NCBI GenBank assembly: GCA_029204225.1
Contig: CM055095.1
Location: forward strand, 30,567,538-30,631,537
Direction: 5' to 3'
DNA from: Diphasiastrum complanatum
Taxonomy: Eukaryota; Streptophyta; Lycopodiopsida; Lycopodiales; Lycopodiaceae
DNA length: 64,000 nt
Positions 22,321-33,435 of the stretch are shown here, piece after piece. The notes under the pieces were generated by a model. The model was not told the origin of the DNA, searched no databases, and was given only the letters and a program-made list of their open reading frames with translations. A program made the position numbers and the translations under genes. The stretch's first letter is position 1, and each line of letters begins with the position of its first letter.

Positions 22321-24255
22321 CTCTTCTGGTAACATGTGACCATTGCATTTGGCTGGTCACATGTCAAAGTGGATATATTCATTTCGTACATTTCAACGGG
22401 TGCAGTATGAGCATGAGCACTCACAAGGCAACCTAGAGTGAAGGCAAGGCCCCACTCTCACATGGAGCGACTAATAGCTAGCTTTATCATATCTTCACCT
22501 TGATGGAGTATTATCCGCCATGGGATGAGTGTGGGGCTTAGTTGTAGTTAAGATGCGTTTTTTTCTTGTTAGGGATGGGTGGCTCGCATCAAAGAGGAAG
22601 GATCGAATGCTAGTGCGAGATGGTTGTCAGAACATCCTCGCATTTGCAGCATTTGGCCCTGGCTGCAGATTTTTAATTATTCTCGAAATGATATGTGGGG
22701 AAGATTCATTTTAAATCCCCAGAGCAAAAGTAACAATTTCAAAATAAGAGCTTTTATATGTGAACATTTCCATGTTGGGGATGAGGGGCTGCTTTACCTA
22801 ATGGCTTGTCCGATGACGATTGCATGAAGTCGTACACTTTGTACAAATTGCACTAGCGTGTAGAGGGTGATGATTGTGACTAATTCTAACCATAGCACAT
22901 TTCGAGCTGAAAACTTTCACATGTGCGAAACTACGCACAATGCACAAGTGCATGCTCGTCACCTTCATATGAGGGGTGGAAGGCTCTAGTTGTCAAGAGC
23001 CAACCATAGGCCTCAAACCAACCACCTTGGAAAACCGCGTCCCCTATGCCCTCCATGATGGTGCTTAGGTGAACTATGGTGATTAAGTGCATTTGCCATC
23101 TCCAAGATGTAGCTCTCAATGTAACCACCAATTCAATCTCATGTAGTTCAAACAATTATTTACCAAATTAATGGGATATGCAACCGAATGAATGAGTGAG
23201 GGTACCAAGTGTGCTTATTGCAATTGCAAGCCTAGTGTTTTATGTTTAACTCCTAGTGTAACTCATTGAACTTAGCCCAATAGTTAATTTCCAAGTGATT
23301 AAGTCAACTATTTACCAGCATTATTGGCATGTGCAAGTGAAACTGTGGTGATTAGGGGGGTGTAGGTTACAATGGCAAGCAATCCCAAGATCATCACTAT
23401 ACAGACTTTCTCTACTACAACCAAATTCTCTCCAATGACCCAAAATTTATGCACTCCATTGTGTGCTTTTGATAATGATATACCTACCATGGCAAGAGGA
23501 AAATTCTTTTTTCCAAATTTATCTTGTTGAGTTTAAAAATTTTGGTTTGAAACATATCATACTGCATATTGGCATGGAGCAAAACATGTGTCTATATAGA
23601 TCTAGCTTTTTGCTTGGTTATTGTTACTTTTTGAATCATGTGATGTTTATCTAATTCAATCTCTTTTCAATATCATTCTAGCTTATTGGTTTCAAGAATT
23701 TTAAAAGTCCGTTCAATTTTTACATGTGTTTTGAATGACAAGGCTTATCTAAACAAATCTAGCATGTTAGCTACTTGTGTTACTCTTTGCATCGTGTGAT
23801 TGTTATATAGCCTAAGCCAGTCCATCTCAAGTTTCCAGCAAGTGGTGTAACTGTATTAGCATGTGACCCCTTGTTTTATACTAGTGTCCGTGAATTGTTG
23901 GGTATCGTACACGTTAACTTTTCTTTGATTTGTAGTTGAGTCATAGGCCCTTATAAAAGTTTATGATGAACATGACACAACTCAAAGACAATTTAGTTTG
24001 AGTGTGGATGATGTAGTAGAAGATTAAAAAAAGCTACAAGTAGTGGACATATTGGACAAAATAGAATAAATTATACACAAGCAATATCTTAAGTGATATA
24101 ATATCCATAATGAGTTGATCGGAGATTGTGAGATTTATTTATTAAGTATCACTTTCATTGAGATCTATCTCAAGTTCTTAGAGTGTGCCTTGGTAGTATA
24201 TTGGGAGTGCTTGTTTAATGTTCTCTAGCTAAATGTGGTTGCTTCTAACTTTGGA
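22321..24255. other. No recognised gene (22.3-24.3 kb)
   Basis: No domain-bearing frame and no RNA gene on either strand. Intergenic between COPZ and the copia solo LTR. Confidence 0.4.
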
Positions 24256-24260
24256 CTTAT

Positions 24261-25469
24261 TGTTGGATTTATTTCCTCTACTCTCCTAAATCCCATTTTA
24301 ATCTGCCTCCATTCATGCTGCATTTTTACTCACGTTGTCGCATAGTCTTCATATTTACATGTAAAATAAGACAGACGAATAAAACACGACTGTCTGCGTA
24401 AATACAAATAAATTCTCACAGACGAAGAAAAGGCGAAAGAAACGCGACACTGTGTTTTTACACACGTTTCGTGACAGGCGAGAAAGACAACATTGCCCAA
24501 CAAGATGCCAAAGGTACTCTGTAAATCAAATCCTAAGGCATTTCGTTATAGTGACGCATTTTTCGCATCTTCACCAACGTTCATTTTAGCAAAAGCTAAC
24601 GTCACAGCCTTCTCACGCTCATCTCATGCAACTATGCTAATGGATCTGACAACGACAGCAGCCACCCACGATCTCCTACAGACAGCACATCCACTTTGTA
24701 CTTTCTTCATTTGCACACCTGTAAAAAGATGTATATATGTTGGATACCATTGGCGTTTTTCCTTGATCAGAGAGAGAGATCAAGAGAGAACAAATGTGTT
24801 TTTAAAATATAGCATCAGAAGCTTATCAGAGGTAGACGAAGTAGATGCCTTGTGCATTGATTCTTTATTTTTGTCAGTAATAGGTTCATTCCTTTACAGA
24901 TTGAATTAGCTTTGTAGAGCACGCGGTTTCGTCCGCTATTGTCTTGTGCTCTACCGCATTATTGACATGTATATTTTGCTATACTTAATCTGATAATAGC
25001 TCTTTTGTTCTGCGTTCATATTTGTGTCAATATTGCTATGCTTATTCTTCATTATGTCTGACTTTTCCAGTTGCTCAGTTTAATAATCTGTTTTAGCAAG
25101 TTATTATTAGTCTAGCTGTTGACGACTAATATTTAGTCTTGTCTTTCGCGAATCATTCGCGATTGATTATCAGTCTAGCTCAGTCTAGTTCTTCGTGAAT
25201 CATTCGCAACAAATAATTTGTCTTCTGGTGTTTTCTTAATGTTTGGCTACGTAATCAGAACGACCGTGATTTCTATCACTCACGTTTCGTTTGTTTTTTG
25301 ATAGGCGTAATCATGATTATAGAAGAAGTAATATAGCTCACTCCGCTGCGCACGAACACATTTCGTTTGAGTTTGTTTCTCGTTCGAGTTTCGAGTTCGC
25401 TTCTTTTTCGTGTTCGTTTTCTTTTCGAGCTATTTTCGTCTCTCATACTCACACACCCTCCTTCCAAGA
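24261..25469 (+). repeat. Copia solo LTR with target duplication
   Basis: TGTTGGATTTATTT at 24261 to CCTTCCAAGA at 25469, flanked by CTTAT at 24256-24260 and CTTAT at 25470-25474. No internal domain, so it is a solo LTR left by recombination between two LTRs. Same family as 1940-2502 (shared TTTCGTCCGCTATTGT and GATAGGCGTAATCATG blocks). The terminal CA has mutated to GA. Confidence 0.9.
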
Positions 25470-25474
25470 CTTAT

Positions 25475-26117
25475 TGTGGCATTGGGTGTTAATATAGGGG
25501 AGTGGAAAACTTTCATTCTATATCTAGTTGTAGCCCATACACTCGAGATTGCTAGGATTCTTTATGCATTTTTAGTAGTTAGCAAGTTCATGCAAAGACC
25601 TTAAGTGATTGTTTGCAGGGAAAAAGACCCCTTTTTTAAGTTATTTTTGACGGAAAAAATCATCGCCGCACGCTATTACGCTGACGCGAAATTGTTAAAA
25701 AAACGACGCGTAAATGGCCCATAATGGCCGGTTGCACTGCTATTAAAATATTGTTCATTTGCTAATTTACGTTGTATAAAAATTCCATTTATGCGGCCTA
25801 TGCCCCTAGTTTCCGGGTTTGTCCGGACTAGGAGGTGCCAAGTATTTTCGTAATACAGTTTTAGCAATTAAAAACTTGGCCGTGAGCCCATAAAAACTGA
25901 AACCGTAAATAGGGCCCAACTTGACTTTGAAATTGCAAGTTGAGGCCAAGTTAGGTGTTAAAAACGAATTTGGGCCAGTGCCCTATTTTTTGAGGCAGTT
26001 TTTTGAAAAGTCATAAGGAGGTGCCCCATTTCTTGAAAGGGTGCACCTCTAGCCCGTTGAGCCCCTACGTATGACCAGGGAGGAGTGTGTGGGACAACAT
26101 TCTCATTGTCATCTTCT

Positions 26118-26119
<2 letters not shown>
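25475..26119. other. No recognised gene (25.5-26.1 kb)
   Basis: No coding frame with a recognisable domain. Confidence 0.4.

Positions 26120-26176
<57 letters not shown>
26120..26176. repeat. GA microsatellite
   Basis: About 28 GA units. Produces spurious Arg-Glu or Ser-Leu repeat frames. Confidence 0.95.
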
Positions 26177-26180
<4 letters not shown>

Positions 26181-26241
26181 TGCAAGGAGTGTGTGGAGAA
26201 GAGGAGGAAACGAGAAGAGGCTGTAGCTTGGTGCCTTCCAC

Positions 26242-27488
26242 TGTAGCACAGGCATCCCAAAGGGAGCCGGGAACCACGACTTAGCTTTCCAGCCTTCAAC
26301 TCTTACCATCCAAACCCACTTGACATACAAGCAGTCAACTCGCCAACAACGATCAGACTTAACCAACTTGAAGTTTCGAAAACCAACATTGAGATCCAAC
26401 CTGGCGCCATGCCAGATCGGGGGTCCCGATGTGGGTGACTTCCCTCCAAGCAAGCCGCCCGACATACATTAAACTTAACCAACTCGAAGCTTCGTTACAA
26501 ACGAGTAACATCCATTCCAAGCAAGCGGTCTGACTTACATCAGACTTAACCAACTGAAAGCTTTGCCACGAGCGCTGGAAGCAAACCTGGCGCCACGCCA
26601 GACTGGACAGCCATAAACAGGTAACGTCCACCCAAGCAAGCCATCCAACTCAGCCGACAGATTAGAGCCCGTTCCCCAAGAGCTTAACCCATTCACGTTC
26701 ATGCAAATAACACTCAGAACCACAAGCCGCGACAGATATGGAAACAACCGGTTCCTGAACCAAATGGTCCCGACAGCATACCGCTGGCGCCACGGACCGA
26801 ATGGTCCTGACGGCATACCGCTGGCGTCCCGGGATACGACCCTCAGCTATGTGCCAACTTAAAAATTTGGAAGCGGCCTTACAACTGGCGCTTTTACCGA
26901 ACACTGAAACCCAGAAGGTAATCAGAGTCAGTTTGAGAAAAATCCCACTTTATTGATACATCTGAGAAAGTTACATTTCAAGTGTGTGACCGACCCTAGA
27001 CTCCGGGGCGCTAGCATGCCAAGGCAAGAGCCATGACAACATTCCAGCAAGGGAGGCTGAGACTTGGTTGGAGCTCGCCCTGAGTCGCAACCCGCACTCC
27101 CCTATAGTATTGGTGTGATTCGGCATCCACCCTCATACCAAGCACTCTACCCAAGCACCATGGTAAAGCACATTTTTCTCTCTCTAGAATTTTCTCTTTC
27201 TAGAAAGTCATTTCTCTCTCTAGATTTTATTGATCCCCAGGCTTCCTTTAATCATGCCTAGATCGTGTGAGGTGATTGCACATCGATCTGAGCTCTCTGG
27301 ACTTCGCTAGAACCGATCAAAGATTTTCAGCCATAGAAACTTGGCGCCGGCTGGATTCTGGTCACAGTGGCGCCGGGAGCGGCGCCGGCGCCGTTGTCGT
27401 CGGGAGCGGCAGGGGCACTGCTGGCGCCGGAGACATAGCTGGCGCCGATGGCGCCGGAAGTAAAGCTTGTAAAGGTAGCTTTACAACA
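26242..27488 (-). repeat. Family A 3' LTR (copy 1)
   Basis: TGTTGTAAAG at 27488 to GTGCTACA at 26242. Contains the GGCGCC cluster near its start and an AATAAA-like polyadenylation signal. 1247 bp. Confidence 0.9.
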
Positions 27489-28812
27489 TCCACCCCACCT
27501 TTATAAAATCTGATGTCCTCATCAGATGTCAGATTAAAGTGAAGGTGTCTCCCAATTAAAATAACTATACATTTAAGCTAATTGGCACGGTACTCAATTT
27601 ACTAGCCACTTTTTATTAACATTGAAGCTGGCACACCACAAGTCGGAGGCTCAGCTCTTTGTACTGAAAGATTACATAACTTGAAAATATATCTTTGTCT
27701 GGGAAAAGCGTAGATTTGATATCGGTTTCGTAAAATCCAAAAACCTTATTAACTGGTGACAGAGGCCTTTCTTTGAAATGTTCGCCCCTGTCGCTTCTGA
27801 CTTTCGACTTTGGAACTCCTTTGAGCTCCTGATTTGTCCTTGATTCACTTTGTGTTGAGCTCCAGATTTGTTCAGTTCCGCACAGGTATCAAGGCTCTCT
27901 GAGCCAAAGGATTTATCGTTTGATTGCCCACTTTATGGTCCACTTCGTGCCTTGTTGCTTCTGCACCTTGATTTCTCTCCTTGTCCCAGCCTGATCTTGA
28001 TACTTTTCCATCTTGGCTCTACAAGGTAGGCAAAGATTGAGTACTCCGCAATGCACCTCTCACTTAGCTTGAAGTAGCTCTTTGAATCAGCCCAAATGTA
28101 ACCATTGACCTCGTGGAAAGCCAAAGGGTCGCACCAGTTTGATCCGCATCCGAACTATCTCTTCGCGTTTGTTTGAAGCACCATGTCCGTCACGCAAAAC
28201 TTGACTTTCACAATTCCATCACTGGTCAGTTGCCTCACAGTCAAAACAAGAAGTGCACATCGAGCTTGGCTTCAAGTAGCTCTCTTTGAATCAGACACAT
28301 GCACCCAGAGTTTGCACTAGTCCGATCTCAACGCGAACTGTCCCTTAGCGTCCGTTCGAAATACCAAGTCTCTTATGCAAGACTCAACTTTCACAGTTCC
28401 TTCATTAATCAGCTGCCTTACACGTAACACAAGCCAGCGTACTCATATGTTTCCTCATCATTGTTGGTCCAGAGAAAGCCTATAACAAACTTTCCTTTCC
28501 ACAACAAAAACCTGTCAACTTATTAGGTCCAAAGTTCGCCAGTCTCCTCGTGTGAGTATGGCTAGGTCACCTTGAATTTGCCCCCATTTTGATCAACTTT
28601 CATTCAGAATTTGCCCCAAGAGAGAGATGAGTGTGATAGTTCCCCTCCACTTATAAAATCAGCTGATCGGACTTAGGGTAGAGTTTTTCGGACAAAAAGC
28701 CTTTCCAACACTTTGCTTCCCATCTGCTAGGATTATGGCTCGATCCAACTTGTTGCCAATCTCTGAAGAGGATCCTAGTCTTTCCCCTTTGAGGAAAAAC
28801 CCAACTGATACT

Positions 28813-29314
28813 GGATATCACCCATGCTCAGTGAGTTTCAGTTCCAAAGGTGGCCGTCCCAAAATGAAGACCAACTGCTCCATAGAAGATCTCCCCTGAA
28901 ATTGCCCTTTCCAACTTTTGACTTCCTGCTTGCGTCTGGTGGGCGTTGTCGCAAATGAAACTAACCCAAGAAACAGGCTAGCCATCCATCCTTTGCAAAC
29001 ATTGAGTCATTTCGTTGCCGTTCACGTGCGAGTACTTGAACTGCAAATCCGCCCCACAGATTCTGGATATCACCCATGCTCAGTGAGTTTCAGTTTCGAA
29101 GGTGGCCTTCCCAAAATGAAGACCAAATGCTCCACAGAAGATCTCCCCTGAAATTGCCCTTTCCAACTTTTGGCTTCCTGCTTGCGTCTAGTGGGCATTG
29201 TCGCAAATGAAGCTAACCCAACAAACAGGCTAGCCATCCATCCTTTGCAAACATTGAGTCGTTTCGTTGCCGTTCACGTGCGAGTACTTGAATTGCAAAT
29301 CCGCCCCACAGATT
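28813..29314. repeat. 251-bp tandem duplication in family A internal region
   Basis: GGATATCACCCATGCTCAGT recurs at 28813 and 29064, and the following about 240 bp match closely. Copy 2 has its own, differently sized duplication of the same area near 41200-41500. Confidence 0.8.
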
Positions 29315-29516
29315 CTGTAGTCCTCTTTGTTTGATGGTATCAGCCTTCAAAAGAAAAAGGTTCTTTCTCGAGCCATCAGCTCCTTGTATCACAAGCAATC
29401 ATGCAAACCAGACAAAGCACGAGTACTAAGACTCACCACGAATACATACAAGTAAGACACTCAGGCAGGTTTACTAACAAGTAACAAAGACAAGGTCCCC
29501 CTTTGAGATGGTCCTG

Positions 29517-30436
29517 TGTTGTGAAGCTGACTCGGGTGCACCCAGCGTGCCCTGTAAGACTCAAAGGGGTGACACTCTCTAAGGTCCCAGAGCAAGTTAG
29601 AACGTCAAGGACTGAGCCTCCGACCTGTGGTGAGCCAGTCAAGTAGTCACAAAGTCATGAGCTAGCTCTAGAGCTCGAGTCATGGCCTAGTTAGGAAAGC
29701 CAGTTGATTCGGCCGCCGGGACGGCTCCCGGGACCCATGTCCGGGAGCCAGACTGATTCTGCCAGGCTTGCCAGGCTTAATCAGCAAAATAAAAACTAAG
29801 TCCTAAAAAGTGTGCTTTACCAGAAAGCACTATGTTTCAAACCAGAGGGGGTGCGCCGAATCACAGCAAAACTATAGGGGGAGTCCGGCAGACAGAAACT
29901 TGGGCAGCTCAACCAGCGCCAGGAATCCAATCGCCAGGTCTCAGCTCCCTCTACCAGCACGAGCCAGGCACAATGCCCAGCACGTGTTGGTGGCCCCGAG
30001 ACCGGTCAGTCTATGTATGAATGTAACATCTTCCAAATCTAATAAAGTTGATCCTTGGGGATGATTACCATTTCGGTTTCGCCTATGGGACTGGTCCAAG
30101 TGGAAGCACCCTTACTACAACCTTTTTGCGTCGCTGGCGCCTAAGGGTCCCTGTCATCGACATGGGGCTTGCCGCTATGCCAATTGGTCAGTTTGGCGAC
30201 CACTATGCCTTGGGTTTCATGTGTGGCTAGTCTTTGCCTTTGGTTACCTTTTGGGGACGGATTCTGAGTTGGCTTTCGGGTTGGTTGGGATTCCAGTTTT
30301 CTTAAGTCTGAATGGTTAAGCTTGTTACGTTTCTGAGTTGGCTTTTACGTAAGTGCATGATGGATGAATGTTAGACTTAAGCGCGTGTTGGGAAAACTGC
30401 TCAAGTCTCAGCGCCCTTTGAGGCGCCGGCGCAACA
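29517..30436 (+). repeat. Family B solo LTR nested in family A element
   Basis: TGTTGTGAAGCTG to GGCGCAACA, 920 bp, flanked by TCCTG (29512-29516) and TCCAG (30437-30441), a target duplication with one mismatch. The empty-site sequence is preserved in copy 2, where GGTCCTGCC (minus) is continuous at about 40950-40940. The distal part matches 63438-64000 in reverse. A TAATAAAG signal lies near 30039. Confidence 0.85.
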
Positions 30437-30717
30437 TCCAGCCAACGGACCTTTGCCTGGCCGTGCCCATACAAATCGATCACGGAATCAGCCCACATAG
30501 GACACCCCTCCAACTATCCGTGCTTTCACCATTAAGTAGCACATTGCCTGCATTGCCTCAGTCACGCCCCACCACTTTTTGGTCGATAGCCCTTATAGCT
30601 AAACGATCGACAGCTATCCCGCACCGGCAGCTAACCACCCGTGCTTTACACCCGAATTCGAGCAGCATCTCTGTATCAATGGTTAACCCGTACAGTTCGA
30701 ATATGTCGCCCTGCACC

Positions 30718-31945
30718 TGTTGTAAAGCTACCTTTACAAGCTTTACTTGCGGCGCCATCGGCGCCAGCTATGTCCCCGGCGCCACTGCTGCTCCCGGCGC
30801 CGGCGGCGCTCCCGGCGCCACTGTGACCAGAATCCAGCCGGCGCCAAGTTCCTATGGCTGAAAATCTTTGATCGGTTCTAGCGAAGTCCATAGAGCTCAG
30901 ATCGATGTGCAATCACCTCACACGATCTAGGCATGATTAAAGGAAGCCTGGGGATCAATAAAATCTAGAGAGAAAAAATGACTTTCTAGAAAGAGAAAAT
31001 CCTAGATAGAGAAAAACGTGCTTTACCAGCTTGGGTAGAGTGCTTGGTATGAGGGGGGGTGCCGAATCACACCAATACTATAGGGGAGTGCGGGTTGCGA
31101 CTCAGGGCGAGCTCCAACCAAGTCTCAGCCTCCCTTGCTGGAATGTTGTCATGGCTCTCGCCTTGGCATGCTAGCGCCCCGGAGACTAGGGTCGGTCACA
31201 CACTTGAAATGTAACGTTCTCAGATGTATCAATAAAGTGGGATTTTCCTCAAACTGACTCTGATTACCTTCTGGGTTTCAGTGTTCGGTAAAAGCGCCAG
31301 TTGTAAGGCCGCTTTCAAAAATTTTAACTTGGCACATAGCTGAGGGTCGTATCCCGGGACGCCAGCGGTATGCCGTCGGGACCATTCGGTCCGTGGCGCC
31401 AGCGGTATGCTGTCGGGACCATTTGGTCCAAGAACTGGTTGTTTCCATATCTGTCGCGGCTTGTGGTTCTGAGTGTTCCTTGCATGAACGTGAATGGGTT
31501 AAGCTCTTGGGGAACGGGCTCTAACCTGTCGGCTGAGTTGGATGGCTTGCTTGGGTGGATGTTACCTGTTTATGGCTGTCCAGTCTGGCGTGGCGCCAGG
31601 TTGGCTTCCAGCGCTCGTGACGAAGCTTTCAGTTGGTTAAGTCTGATGTAAGTCAGACCGCTTGCTTGGAATGGATGTTACTCGTTTGTAACGAAGCTTC
31701 GAGTTGGTTAAGTTTGATGTATGTCGGGCGGCTTGCTTGGAGGGAAGTCACCCACGTCGGGACCCCCGATCTGGCATGGCGCCAGGTTGGATCTCAATGT
31801 TGGTTTTTCGGAACTTCAAGTTGGTTAAGTCTGATCGTTGTTGGCGAGTTGGCTGCTTGTATGTCAAGTGGGTTTGGATGGCAAGAGTTGAAGGCTGGGA
31901 AGCTAAGTCGTGGTTCCCGGCTCCCTTTGGGATGCCTGCGCTACA
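30718..31945 (+). repeat. Family A solo LTR, nested and inverted
   Basis: TGTTGTAAAG to GCGCTACA, 1228 bp, flanked by GCACC at 30713-30717 and 31946-31950. The host element's leader repeats continue on both sides. Confidence 0.9.
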
Positions 31946-32231
31946 GCACCCCACAAGGTACAGACCGTGCTTTCACCTCCATAGGCAGCACTTTGCCTCA
32001 TCCGTCCTACGTGCAGACAGCGCCAGGCCCGAACCGCGAGAACTGAACCTGCTTCAAGGGCAGCACCTTGACTCATCAAGTCCCCTGTTCTACCGACCAC
32101 CCCGACCGTGGACGCACCCGTGCTTACACTGTCGGCAGCACCTTGCACAACAGTTGTCTTGATGAACCCCAAACCGTGGCCATTTCCGTGAGATCCGCAT
32201 AGCTGACCGGCCAGTCGGCTCTGATACCACA

Positions 32232-33430
32232 TGTAGCGCAGGCATCCCAAAGGGAGCCGGGAACCACGACTTAGCTTCTCAGCCTTCAACTCTTGCCATC
32301 CAAACCCACTTGACATACAAGCAGCCAACTCGCCAACAACGATCAGACTTAACCAACTTGAAGTTCCGAAAACCAACATTGAGATCCAACCTGGCTCCAT
32401 GCCAGATCGGGGGTCCCGATGTGGGTGACTTCCCTCCAAGCAAGCCGCCCGACATACATCAAACTTAACCAATTCGAAGCTTCGTTACAAACGATTAACA
32501 TCCATTCCAAGCAAGCGATCTGACTTACATCAGACTTAACCAACTGAAAGCTTCGTCACGAGCGCTGGAAGCCAACCTGGCGCCACGCCAGACTGGACAG
32601 CCATAAACAGGTAACGTCCACCCAAGCAAGCCATCCAACTCAGCCGACAGATTAGAGCCCGTGCCCCAAGAGCTTAACCCATTCACGTTCATGCAAGGAA
32701 CACTCAGAACCACAAGCCGCGACAGATATGGAAACAACCAGTTCCTGGACCAAATGGTCCCGACATCATACTGCTGGCGCCACGGACTGAATGGTCCCGA
32801 CGGCATACCGCTGGCGTCATCTATGTGCCAACTTAAAAATTTGGAAGCGGCCTTACAACTGGCGCTTTTACCGAACACTGAAACCCAGAAGGTAATCAGA
32901 GTCAGTTTGAGAAAAATCCCACTTTATTGATAAATCTGAGAAGGTTACATTTCAAGTGTGTGACCGACCCTAGTCTCCGGGGCGCTAGCATGCCAAGGCG
33001 AGAGCCATGACAACATTCCAGCAAGGGAGGCTGAGACTTGGTTGGAGCTCGCCCTGAGTCGCAATTCGCACTCCCCTATAGTATTGGTGTGATTCGGCAC
33101 CCCCTCATACCAAGCACTCTACCCAAGCTGGTAAAGCACGTTTCTCTCTCTCTAGGATTTTCTCTTTCTAGAAAGTCATTTTCTCTCTCTAGATCTTATT
33201 GATCCCCAGGCTTCCTTTAATCATGCCTAGATCGTGTGAGGTGATTGCACATCGATCTGAGCTCTTTGGACTCCGCTAGAACCGATCAAAGATTTTCAGC
33301 CATAGGAACTTGGCGCCGGCTGGATTCTGGTCACAGTGGCGCCGGGAGCAACAGGGGCGCTGCTGGCGCCAGGGACATAGCTGGCGCCGATGGCGCCGGA
33401 AGTAAAGCTTGTAAAGGTAGCTTTACAACA
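32232..33430 (-). repeat. Family A 5' LTR (copy 1)
   Basis: TGTTGTAAAG at 33430 to GCGCTACA at 32232, followed by the tRNA-Met primer site. It lacks a stretch of about 24 bp near 32818 that the other copies have. Confidence 0.9.
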
Positions 33431-33435
33431 TCCAC

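Larger units (their letters stand above)
26242..33430 (-). mobile_element. Family A non-autonomous LTR element, copy 1, with two nested solo LTRs
   Basis: Minus-strand element flanked by TCCAC (26237-26241 and 33431-33435). 5' LTR 33430-32232; primer site TGGTATCAGAGCC at 32229-32217; internal region down to 27489; polypurine-like AAAGGTGGGGTGGA next to the 3' LTR; 3' LTR 27488-26242. No gag or pol domain exists anywhere in the internal region, so it must depend on enzymes from another element. Two later insertions interrupt it: a family B solo LTR (29517-30436) and a family A solo LTR facing the other way (30718-31945). Without them the internal region is about 2.6 kb, matching copy 2 at 38777-43942. 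Confidence 0.9.

Noticed and set aside
24493-24909. 138-codon frame
   Set aside because: Lies wholly inside the copia solo LTR; no domain and not conserved in the other LTR copies.
26065-26465. Several frames with long Ser-Leu or Arg-Glu repeats
   Set aside because: Translations of the GA microsatellite. The same applies to frames at 50396-50715 and 52215-52466.
27933-28124. 63-codon frame also present at 42253-42444
   Set aside because: Starts at TTG and is one piece of the larger decayed frame; not a separate gene.
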